Of a stretch of DNA of 64,000 nucleotides, positions 1-9,300 are shown piece by piece (position 1 is the stretch's first letter; each line of letters begins with the position of its first letter). This DNA comes from Microbacterium enclense (GTDB lineage: Bacteria > Actinomycetota > Actinomycetes > Actinomycetales > Microbacteriaceae): NCBI GenBank assembly GCA_038182865.1, contig CP116226.1:744001-808000 (forward strand), written 5' to 3'. The translations under genes were made by a program, and so were the position numbers. The notes under the pieces were generated by a model. The model had not been told where the DNA came from. It made no database searches and was given only the letters and a program-made list of their open reading frames with translations.

Positions 1-1280
1 TGGTGCTGTTGCGCACCGCGGTGGCGGCCGTGGCATCCGGATTCGCCTTCGGAGATGCAGTCGGCAACTTCGCGTGGGGCGTCATCCTGGCCCTCCTCAT
101 CGGCGCGGCGATCGGGTGGGTCAACCTCCGCGTGCGCGAACGCGTCACCAACTCGGCCGCGAACACGGCCCTCAGTTTCACGGTGCCGTTCATCGCGTAC
201 CTGCCCACCGAACATCTCGGCGGCTCGGGCCTGGTGGCGGCGGTCGTGGCGGGGATCGTGACCGGCCAGGGCGCGACCCGCCGGTTCACGCCGGAGCAGC
301 GGATGAGCGACCGCCTGAACTGGCGCACGATCGAGCTCATCCTGGAGGGCGGAGTCTTCCTGGTCTTCGGTCTCGAGCTGAAGGACATCGTCCAGAGCAA
401 CCTGGGCGAGAACGAGGGTCTCTGGCACGGCACCTGGCTGGCCCTGTCGGCCCTCGGCATCGCCCTCGTCGTGCGCGCGCTCTACGTCTCCGGGCTCATC
501 TGGCTCCAGGGGCGGCGCGGGCGGAACATGGCACGCCATCAAGGCCGCGTCGACGAGGCGCGCGACCGCCTCGACCGATTCGAGGAGGCGTTCCGAAACG
601 ACCCCGACAGTCTGAGCCGACGCGCCGACGATCCCGCACGCGCAGCTCGCCGCATCAGCTGGATGCGCGGCCGCATCTCGCGCACGATGGCCGACCTCGA
701 TTACTACCGCGACAGTCCCCTCGCCTGGCGACACGGCACGATCATCGTATGGGCGGGCATGCGCGGCGTCGTCACGCTCGCCGCGGCGCAGACGCTGCCC
801 CGCGAAGGGGTCGAGGACCGTTCGCTCCTGATCTTCGTCGCGTTCCTGGTCGCGCTGTTCAGCCTGGTCGTCCAGGGCCTGACCCTCCCGGCCGTCGTCC
901 GCGCCGTCGGCCTCTCCGGCGACGGCGGCGAGGGACCGACGAGGGAAGAACAACGCGCGCTCGACACGGAACTGCGGGAGGCCTCGGTCGCGGCACTGCA
1001 GGCGGGCACACTCCGACGACGGGATGGGGAAGCCTTCCCCGACGACGTCATCGAACGCGTCGGCGCGCGGATCACGGAGCCACCCGACGAGGACGCGTCG
1101 GGTCGCATGCGCGATCTGCTCGAGCTGCGTCTGGCGTCGATCGAAGCCATGAGACGACGGCTCGCCAGGGTCGGGCGCGACGGACGGTACAGCACCGCCG
1201 CACTGCGCCACGCGCTGGCCGAGCTCGACGCCGACCAGCTCAGCCTGGAGTTGCGACTCGACGATGGCGAGAACGAATGA
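1..1280 (+). CDS. Na+/H+ antiporter, CPA1/NhaP type (5' truncated by window edge)
   Basis: The frame is open from the first base, so the start lies outside the window; about 425 C-terminal residues are visible. The N-terminal half has several hydrophobic segments, and the stretches DRLNWRTIELILEGG (about residue 103) and GMRGVVTLAAA (about residue 253 of the visible part) match the conserved membrane core of CPA1 cation:proton antiporters. A charged cytoplasmic loop (about residues 175-235) and a hydrophilic, Arg/Glu-rich C-terminal tail of about 110 residues follow, as in the soluble regulatory tails of bacterial NhaP proteins. Expected role: exchange of Na+ or K+ for H+ at the plasma membrane for pH and salt homeostasis. 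Ion specificity cannot be read from sequence. The downstream SDR gene starts 91 bp later and need not be co-transcribed. Confidence 0.85.
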   Translation, partial: VLLRTAVAAVASGFAFGDAVGNFAWGVILALLIGAAIGWVNLRVRERVTNSAANTALSFTVPFIAYLPTEHLGGSGLVAAVVAGIVTGQGATRRFTPEQRMSDRLNWRTIELILEGGVFLVFGLELKDIVQSNLGENEGLWHGTWLALSALGIALVVRALYVSGLIWLQGRRGRNMARHQGRVDEARDRLDRFEEAFRNDPDSLSRRADDPARAARRISWMRGRISRTMADLDYYRDSPLAWRHGTIIVWAGMRGVVTLAAAQTLPREGVEDRSLLIFVAFLVALFSLVVQGLTLPAVVRAVGLSGDGGEGPTREEQRALDTELREASVAALQAGTLRRRDGEAFPDDVIERVGARITEPPDEDASGRMRDLLELRLASIEAMRRRLARVGRDGRYSTAALRHALAELDADQLSLELRLDDGENE

Positions 1281-1371
1281 GGGAATACTCTTCCCGACCT
1301 CGTGGCTTTCATTCATGCGCATGAAGTCCGGGTGAGATCCGCGCGGACCGCGTGCGGAAAGGAATCCCATC

Positions 1372-2124
1372 ATGAGCAGGTTCACCCAGAAGGTCGCACT
1401 GGTCACGGGCGCGGGAAGCGGTATCGGCGCCGAGATCGCGCGCGAATTGGCCGCCGAGGGCGCGTCGGTGGTCGTCACCGATATCAACAAGGATGCCGCG
1501 GACACCGTCGTGGCACAGATCCGGGACGCCGGCGGCACCGCCGAGGCGTTCGCCCAGAACACCGCGAGGTGGCAGGATTCCGAGGCGGCGGTGGAGTTCG
1601 CGAAGGCGACCTACGGCGCCCTGCACCTCGCCGTGAACAACGCCGGCATCGGCGCTGCACCGCAGAACATCGGCGACTACGACATCGACGCCTGGGATCG
1701 TGTGCGAGCCGTCGACCTCGACGGCGTCTTCTACGGTCTGCGGTTCCAGCTGCCTGCGATCGTCGCGTCCGGTGGTGGGGCCGTGGTCAACATGGCATCC
1801 GTTCTCGGATCGGTGGGCATCGCACAGAACGCGGCCTACGTCGCGAGCAAGCACGCCCTGGTCGGATTGACCAAGGTCGCCGCTCTCGAATACACCGCGC
1901 AGGGCGTCCGGACGAATGCGGTCGGCCCGGGCTTCATCGACACGCCGCTGGTGCGCTCGAGCCTCACGCCCGAGGCCCTGACGCACCTCGAGGGGGAGCA
2001 CGCCGCCGGACGCCTCGGCACCGATGCCGAGGTCGCCGCACTGACTCTGTTCCTGCTGAGCGACGCCGCGTCGTTCATCTCGGGCAGCTATCACCTCGTC
2101 GACGGAGGGTACTCCGCGCACTGA
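1372..2124 (+). CDS. SDR family NAD(P)-dependent oxidoreductase
   Basis: A 250-residue classical short-chain dehydrogenase. It has the Rossmann motif TGAGSGIG near residue 13, NNAG near residue 88, a catalytic Ser near 143 (NMASVLGS) and the YxxxK pair at about Y156/K160 (YVASK). The C-terminal DGGYSAH ending is typical of 3-oxoacyl-ACP-reductase-like and glucose-dehydrogenase-like SDRs. An AAAGGA ribosome site lies about 8 bases before the ATG. The acidic residue after beta-2 (VVTDIN) favours NAD(H), which is a family rule rather than proof. The substrate is unknown and no pathway neighbours point to one. Confidence 0.85.
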   Translation: MSRFTQKVALVTGAGSGIGAEIARELAAEGASVVVTDINKDAADTVVAQIRDAGGTAEAFAQNTARWQDSEAAVEFAKATYGALHLAVNNAGIGAAPQNIGDYDIDAWDRVRAVDLDGVFYGLRFQLPAIVASGGGAVVNMASVLGSVGIAQNAAYVASKHALVGLTKVAALEYTAQGVRTNAVGPGFIDTPLVRSSLTPEALTHLEGEHAAGRLGTDAEVAALTLFLLSDAASFISGSYHLVDGGYSAH

Positions 2125-2233
2125 GCACCGCGCCGCGGTCTCTCCGTCGGCATGCACGCCGGGTTCCCGGTCCTGTTCGCCTCATCGCGAACGGATCGGG
2201 GCCGCGTGCGGCAGAATGGACGCGGAGGTTTCC

Positions 2234-2710
2234 ATGAGCGATCCGATCCCGACGATGCCGTCATCCGCGGATGCCGCCGGGACCAGCCCCGTGCCCGTCG
2301 CGCACACCGCGGCCGAGTGCCCGAAGTGCTTCACCGAGCTGCAGAGCGACCGCGACTGGTGGCGCGCCCGCCCGGCCGGCTCCCGTCTCGTGGGCCTGGT
2401 CGTTTCCCGCCCCGGGATGCCGAGCGTCGTCCAGCAGCGCGATGACCTCACGAGATTCGGCGTCCCCATCGAGGGGTTCCGTCATCCGGCCCCGGAGACC
2501 CTCGAAGGGTGGGCCGCTCGCCTCGACCGCTTCTTCGGGACGCTCACGCGCGGCGACGTGCTCGTCGTGACGAGCGCCCGCTCCCTCGGGCTCACGCGCG
2601 ACGACGAGACGCGGGCGATCGCGGACCTGCGTCGGCGCGGCGTGATCGTGAAGGTGCTGTCGCACGGCGAGCGCCATCTGCACGACGCGACGCTCAGCAC
2701 GCACGGCTGA
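2234..2710 (+). CDS. Degenerate serine-recombinase (resolvase N-terminal)-like protein
   Basis: 158 residues. The start at 2234 is chosen because GGAGG lies five bases upstream; an ATG 18 bases earlier has no ribosome site. An N-terminal CPKC pair (about residue 28) could be half of a metal site. Residues about 50-150 follow the resolvase catalytic-domain pattern: VGLVVSRPG, a helix with QQRDDLTRFG, then RLDRFFGTLTRGDVLVVTSARSLGLTRDD and a closing IADLRRRGVIVKVL. The catalytic set is incomplete: the Arg two residues before the active Ser is replaced, and the usual DRLGR is ARSLGL, so the Asp and second Arg are missing. There is no DNA-binding domain. It is probably not an active recombinase; a binding or regulatory role is possible. 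No mobile-element partner is nearby. Confidence 0.6.
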   Translation: MSDPIPTMPSSADAAGTSPVPVAHTAAECPKCFTELQSDRDWWRARPAGSRLVGLVVSRPGMPSVVQQRDDLTRFGVPIEGFRHPAPETLEGWAARLDRFFGTLTRGDVLVVTSARSLGLTRDDETRAIADLRRRGVIVKVLSHGERHLHDATLSTHG

Positions 2711-2797
2711 CGCCGGGGGCGCCGGGGGCGTCTTGCACAACACGGCGAAACGCCGGTCGCGACGGCTGCGTGTCGGTCTCCTCTTCCGCCGCGCCGT

Positions 2798-5137
<2,340 letters not shown>

Positions 5138-5342
5138 GCGCGCCTCCTCGGGATCGACCCCCAGTGTGGCGCAGACCTCCGACATCCGCGACGCGGCCGG
5201 CCGCGGGCGAGCCGTCGTGCGGAGTCGGGGACGCTCTTCGGCGCGGCGTCGTGCGGAGTCGGGGGCGGGAGCCGTAGCGGGGGCGGGAGACGGGGCGGGG
5301 GCGGGAGCCGTGGCGCGGAGTCCGGGCCTTGTGAGCGTGCCG
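5138..5342. repeat. GC-rich short-repeat leader before the 128-bp array
   Basis: Non-coding stretch upstream of the UvrA-like gene. The phrase GTCGTGCGGAGTCGGGG occurs twice, near 5213 and 5249, and GGGGGCGGGAGCCGT recurs around 5260-5315. These fragments echo the head of the repeat unit that begins at 5343 (TCGCGCGGAGTCC), so the region looks like decayed copies of the same family. Long open frames on both strands are composition artefacts: none has a ribosome site or a recognisable protein. Confidence 0.5.
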
Positions 5343-5775
5343 TCGCGCGGAGTCCCGGCCGAAACGCCGCTGCCGCAGCATCCCGAACCGGCGTGTCGGA
5401 CCTCGACTCCGCGGGACGGCTCCGCACGGCATCCACCGCAGCACCGCGCCGGAAAAGAACGCCGGTACCGTCACGCGGAATCCCGGCCGAAACACCGCTG
5501 CCGCGGCATCCTGAACCAGCGTGTCGGACCTCAACTCCGCGGGACGGCTCCACACGGCATCCCCCGCAGCACCGCGCCGGAAAAGAACGCCGGTACCGTC
5601 ACGCGGAGTCCCGGCCGAAACACCGCTGCCGCGGCATCCTGAACCGGCGTGTCGGACCTCAACCCCGCGAGACGGCTCCGCGCAATACCCACTGGCGCCG
5701 TGAGGTCTCGAACCGGCGTGTCGCGACGGCGCTCCGCAGGACGGCTCCGCACGACTCCCGCCGGCGCCGGTCGAG
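5343..5775. repeat. Tandem repeat array, 128-bp period, about 3.5 units
   Basis: Units begin at 5343, 5471 and 5599 with TCRCGCGGARTCCCGGCC; the two intervals are exactly 128 bp. A degenerate fourth copy runs from about 5698 (recognisable as GAACCGGCGTGTC, then GACGGCTCCGCACG). Each unit contains GCGGCATCCTGAACCGG, GGGACGGCTCC and GGAAAAGAACGCCGGTACC. Units 1 to 3 differ by only a few substitutions. The array lies between the starts and ends of two leftward genes and shows no gene of its own. The first about 55 bases of the unit also head the 141-bp array at 32367. Confidence 0.85.
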
Positions 5776-5785
5776 GAAGGGACGA

Positions 5786-5819
5786 CGGTGCCCCCGCAGA
5801 CGGATCTGCGGGGGCACCG
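5786..5819 (-). terminator. Hairpin terminator after the DEAD-box helicase gene
   Basis: A perfect 15-bp stem (5786-5800 with 5805-5819) encloses the tetraloop CGGA, starting 11 bases beyond the helicase stop codon. There is no long U-tract on the leftward transcript, as is common for actinobacterial terminators. Confidence 0.75.
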
Positions 5820-5829
5820 GGAGAAAGGG

Positions 5830-7371
5830 TCAGCCCTGGGCGCGACGGTTCGTGCGCGGGGAACGGGCACCGACGACCATGCCGGTCGTGGGGGCACCGG
5901 ATGCCGAGCGCCCGGCACCCTGCGGACGCGCGGCGCCCGAACCGGTGCGCTGCGTGCCGCCCTGACCACGACCCGCGCCGGAGCGCTGGCCACCGCGGCC
6001 GCCCTGGGCCGCGCGACCGGCAGCCGGAGCATCCGTCGCCGCAGCGCCCGCGGAGCGACGACGACCGCCGCCGCCCTGCGCACCCGAGCGGGTGGAGGGC
6101 TGCTGCCCCTCGGCACGCGCGGCGCGCTTGCGCTGGGCGTTGGCGCCCTGCGAGCGTCCGCCGCCCTGGGGCTGCGCGACGACCGGCTCGGGCTTGACGT
6201 AGGGGGCCACCTCGCCGACGAGGGCGACGACCTCGGGCGAGGTCGAGGTGACCTGCTGCGGCGCCGCCGAGATCTTGGCCTTGCGCAGGATGTCGAGGGT
6301 GTCGCGACGCTGCTCGGGGAGCATGATCGTCACGACGTCGCCGGCCGAGCCCGCGCGGGCGGTGCGGCCTGAGCGGTGCAGGTACGCCTTGTGCTCGACG
6401 GGCGGGTCGACGTGCACGACCAGCTCGACACCGTCGACGTGCACACCGCGGGCGGCGACGTCGGTGGCCACGAGCACCTTGGCGCGGCCGTCGCCGAAGG
6501 CGGCGAGGTTGCGGTCGCGGGCCGGCTGCGACAGGTTGCCGTGCAGGTCGACGGCGGGAATACCCGACGCGGTCAGCTGCTTCGCGAGCTTCTTGGCCTG
6601 GTGCTTGGTGCGCATAAAGAGGATGCGGCGCGCGGTGCCGGAGGCGAGCGTCTGCACGAGGTCCTTCTTGGCATCCGCGTCGACCGGGGCGAACACGTGG
6701 TGGGTCATCGCGGCGACGTGCGAGTGCGCCTCGTCGACCGAGTGCAGCACCTCGTTGCGGAGGAAACGCTTGACGAGCTTGTCCACGCCGTTGTCGAGCG
6801 TGGCCGAGAACAGCAGGCGCTGGCCGTCGGCGGGCGTGCGGGCGAGCAGGCGCGTGACGCCGGGGAGGAAGCCGAGGTCGGCCATGTGGTCGGCCTCGTC
6901 GAGGACGGTGATCTCGATGTCGCCGAGGTTCGCGAAGCCCTGACCGATCAGATCTTCGAGGCGACCGGGGCACGCGACGAGGATGTCGACGCCGGCGTTC
7001 AGCGCGTCGACCTGACGCTTCTGGTTCACACCGCCGTAGACGGTGGTGGTGACCAGACCGAAGGGCTGTGCGAGGGGCTTGATGACCTCGTCGATCTGGT
7101 TGGCGAGCTCACGGGTGGGGGCGAGCACGAGCGCGCGGGGCTTGCGGCCCCGCCGGCGGTCGGTGTTCGCGGCCAGCCGCGCGACGAGCGGCAGCGAGAA
7201 GGCGAGGGTCTTGCCCGAGCCGGTCTTGCCGCGGCCGAGCACGTCGCGACCGGCGAGCGTGTCGGGCAGGGTGTCGGCCTGGATCGGGAAGGGCTCGTTC
7301 TTGCCCTGGGTGGCGAGAACGTCGATGAGGGGGGCGGGCACGCCGAGGTCGGCGAAAGTCTGGGACGTCAT
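5830..7371 (-). CDS. DEAD-box ATP-dependent RNA helicase with basic C-terminal tail
   Basis: 513 residues. The start at 7371 is chosen because AGGAG lies five to six bases upstream. Q-motif region PFPIQADTLP, Walker A GKTGSGKT (about residue 49), VLDEADHMAD (about 155), SAT (about 188), and HRSGRTARAG in the second RecA domain define a DEAD-box RNA helicase of the RhlE/DeaD group. The last about 140 residues are low complexity, rich in Gly, Arg, Gln and Ala, a form of RNA-binding tail common in actinobacterial cold-shock or ribosome-assembly helicases. It acts in the cytoplasm, remodelling RNA or ribosomal particles. It is followed by a strong hairpin terminator and seems monocistronic. Confidence 0.9.
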   Translation of the reverse strand: MTSQTFADLGVPAPLIDVLATQGKNEPFPIQADTLPDTLAGRDVLGRGKTGSGKTLAFSLPLVARLAANTDRRRGRKPRALVLAPTRELANQIDEVIKPLAQPFGLVTTTVYGGVNQKRQVDALNAGVDILVACPGRLEDLIGQGFANLGDIEITVLDEADHMADLGFLPGVTRLLARTPADGQRLLFSATLDNGVDKLVKRFLRNEVLHSVDEAHSHVAAMTHHVFAPVDADAKKDLVQTLASGTARRILFMRTKHQAKKLAKQLTASGIPAVDLHGNLSQPARDRNLAAFGDGRAKVLVATDVAARGVHVDGVELVVHVDPPVEHKAYLHRSGRTARAGSAGDVVTIMLPEQRRDTLDILRKAKISAAPQQVTSTSPEVVALVGEVAPYVKPEPVVAQPQGGGRSQGANAQRKRAARAEGQQPSTRSGAQGGGGRRRSAGAAATDAPAAGRAAQGGRGGQRSGAGRGQGGTQRTGSGAARPQGAGRSASGAPTTGMVVGARSPRTNRRAQG

Positions 7372-7396
7372 GAATACTCCTGCCGCGGCGCGGAAG

Positions 7397-7430
7397 CACA
7401 CGGCGGTTCGGGATGCCGCGATGCTGCGGC
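7397..7430 (-). repeat. Possible solitary copy of the dispersed repeat core
   Basis: Read leftwards, this segment gives GCAGCATCGCGGCATCCCGA followed by ACCGCCGTGTG. It matches the core of the repeat units at 5343 and 32367 (GCGGCATCCCGAACCGGCG) with a short insertion and one change. It sits 25 bases upstream of the helicase start, in its 5' leader. The match is short, so this may be chance. Confidence 0.35.
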
Positions 7431-7611
7431 CGCATGGGCGAAGGCGCCGGGTGGCGCATCCGTTCGCCGTGAAGGTCAAAGGCCCTGAGAGAGGGGGCCG
7501 GTGCGTTCGACGACGCGCGGAGCGAAAGCTCCGCCCATCAGTCTAGCGGGTGGGGCGCATCTCCGTCGTCCGAGGGAGGTGCCCGCGCCGAACGCTCCGT
7601 AGCGTCGAGCC

Positions 7612-7740
7612 ATGGACATCTCCTCGATGATCATGGGCGCCTCGATCGCATCGATCGCCTGGATCGCTTTCGTCCCCTGGTCGAAGCTGCGTCGGCTGAG
7701 AGAGCTCGAGGCGCAGCAGGCCGCGTCACCGCCCGACTGA
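7612..7740 (+). CDS. Possible small membrane protein, 42 residues
   Basis: An ATG-initiated frame encodes a short N-terminus, one hydrophobic segment (IMGASIASIAWIAFVPW, about residues 7-23) and a basic tail (SKLRRLRELEAQQ). That is the layout of a single-pass membrane peptide with its C-terminus inside. No clear ribosome site precedes it. The stretch 7640-7665 is built from repeated ATCGCATCGATCG-like words, so the hydrophobicity could be a by-product of simple sequence. I do not recognise a family. Confidence 0.3.
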   Translation: MDISSMIMGASIASIAWIAFVPWSKLRRLRELEAQQAASPPD

Positions 7741-7822
7741 TCTTCTCGCCACGCCGAAGCGGCCAGGCTGCGCCGTATCGCGCGCCTGACCGCCGCCGGG
7801 CCGACGCCGACCCCGGCCGGGC

Positions 7823-8395
7823 TCAGGCCGCCGCGCGCCAGCACCCGGCGACGTGGTCGTCGACCATGCCGGAGGACTGCATGAGGGCGTACATCGTGGT
7901 CGGGCCGACGAAGCGGAACCCCCGGCGACGCAGCTCCTTGCTCATCGCCGTAGATTCGGGCGTCACCGCCGGCACCTCGGCGAACGAGGTCGGCGGCTCG
8001 TGCGTCGCGGGAGCGAACGACCACATCAGCGCGTCGAGTTCTCCCTCCGGCATGTCGGCGACGATGGTGGCGTTGCCGATCACCGCCTCGATCTTTCCGC
8101 GATGGCGGATGATGCCGGCATCCTGAAGCAACCGGTCGACGTCATCAGGGCCGAACGCGGCGACCGCCGCCGGGTCGAACCCGTGGAACACCTCGCGGAA
8201 GCGGGGGCGTTTGCGCAGGATCGTGATCCACGCGAGTCCCGCCTGGAAGCCCTCGAGGCTCATCTTCTCGAACAGCGGGCGATCGCCGTGCAGCGCGGTG
8301 CCCCACTCTTCGTCGTGATAGCGCTGGTACTCGGCATCGGCGCCGGTCCACGCACAGCGGACGATGCCGTCGGAACCGGTCGTGAGGTCGCTCAT
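7823..8395 (-). CDS. tag: DNA-3-methyladenine glycosylase I
   Basis: 190 residues, the normal length for Tag. The zinc ligands of the family are present: Cys14 (RCAWTG), His27 (RYHDEEWG), and the C-terminal His and Cys of DDHVAGCW. The conserved core DEEWG, LFEKMSLEGFQAGLAWITILRKR and FVGPTTMYALMQSSGMV is intact. It removes 3-methyladenine from alkylated DNA as the first step of base excision repair. It is a single leftward gene; the gene to its right ends about 180 bp upstream, with a palindromic element in between. Confidence 0.95.
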   Translation of the reverse strand: MSDLTTGSDGIVRCAWTGADAEYQRYHDEEWGTALHGDRPLFEKMSLEGFQAGLAWITILRKRPRFREVFHGFDPAAVAAFGPDDVDRLLQDAGIIRHRGKIEAVIGNATIVADMPEGELDALMWSFAPATHEPPTSFAEVPAVTPESTAMSKELRRRGFRFVGPTTMYALMQSSGMVDDHVAGCWRAAA

Positions 8396-8464
8396 GCCGA
8401 CAGGCTACGGGTGGTCTCCGACACGGGCTGCCACGGCCGAGCCCGAACGCCGCACGGTGTCACC

Positions 8465-8535
8465 AGAACAGGGGATGCCCCGGCAACAGGCCGCCGCGCG
8501 CGCAGACACCCTGTTCTGGGCGCATCCCCTGTTCT
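8465..8535. repeat. Dispersed palindromic element, AGAACAGG family, copy 1
   Basis: Outer arms AGAACAGGGGATGC (8465-8478) and GCATCCCCTGTTCT (8522-8535) are perfect reverse complements. Inner imperfect arms (CCCGGCAACAGG at 8479-8490 and CCCTGTTCTGGG at 8509-8520) surround an 18-base GC-rich loop. A third half motif, CTGTTCT, lies at about 8544. The same architecture, with different middle bases, recurs at 42616-42686. It is intergenic, between the start of tag and the end of the peptidase gene. Confidence 0.75.
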
Positions 8536-8571
8536 CGTGGCAGCTGTTCTGAGGACGCCGCGGCTGCCGCG

Positions 8572-9300
8572 TCACAGCGCGCGGGTCGCCACCGCCTCCT
8601 CGACTACGCCGTCGCCGTCGCCGTCGCCGTCGCCGACACGATCGACACGATGCACCTGCCCCCCGGGCAGTTCGGTCACGAAGTCCACCGCGCGCGCCTC
8701 CTCGTACAGCACCCCGGTGCCCTCGTCGAGGCCGAACCCGCCCGGCAACTGCCCCGAACCCACGGCCGTGTGCAGAGCGGGGCGACGCTCGACCTGTGAG
8801 TCGTAGTGGACCCCGAGCGAGCCGGGGATGAAGCCCAGGCCGTCGGTGATCGTGCGGATCTCGCCGAATCCCGACGTCGGACCTCCCTCGTGCCAGCACA
8901 GGGCGCCGGCCGAGGTTCCCGCGAGCACCGCCCCGCCCTCCCACGCGCGGCGCAGCACCGCATCGAGCCCGTGCGTCCGCCACACGGGCAGGAGGTTCGC
9001 GACGCTGCCGCCGCCCACCCACACGAGATCCGCGGGGCCGACGACGTCGTCGAGGTCGACGGCGGTTCGCCCGAAGAGGCGCAGGTGCACGGCATCCACT
9101 CCCGCCGCCATCGCCGCGGCGAGCTCTCGTCCCTCGTCGACGCGCTGGTCGCCGCCGGCCGTGTTGACGAAGACGACCCGCGGGCGGCCCTCGACCCCGG
9201 TGAGGTCGAGCGCGTAACGCAGGAGGGGACCGAAGCGCACATCGCCCCACGACGCGTCGGCCCACCCGCCGCACGTGGCGAGGATGCGGGGCACGGTCAC
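8572..9300 (-). CDS. Peptidase E-like protein (S51 / class I GATase fold)
   Basis: 242 residues. The nucleophile elbow AGTSAGALCW (Ser about residue 125) and GVHYDSQVERRP (His about 165) match peptidase family S51, which includes aspartyl dipeptidase PepE and cyanophycinase. WVGGGSVANLL is the conserved glycine loop. Expected role: cytoplasmic hydrolysis of small peptides. Its ATG overlaps the stop of the GH2 glycosidase gene by four bases, so it is translationally coupled to the sugar operon, which is an unusual partner. The C-terminus carries GDGDGDGDG, encoded by four GTCGCC hexamers at 8611-8634 read on the other strand. Length changes there would stay in frame. Confidence 0.85.
   Translation of the reverse strand: MTVPRILATCGGWADASWGDVRFGPLLRYALDLTGVEGRPRVVFVNTAGGDQRVDEGRELAAAMAAGVDAVHLRLFGRTAVDLDDVVGPADLVWVGGGSVANLLPVWRTHGLDAVLRRAWEGGAVLAGTSAGALCWHEGGPTSGFGEIRTITDGLGFIPGSLGVHYDSQVERRPALHTAVGSGQLPGGFGLDEGTGVLYEEARAVDFVTELPGGQVHRVDRVGDGDGDGDGVVEEAVATRAL

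Noticed and set aside
5343..5775. CRISPR array
   Set aside because: Whole 128-bp units repeat, with no unique spacers between short repeats, and no cas genes are present.
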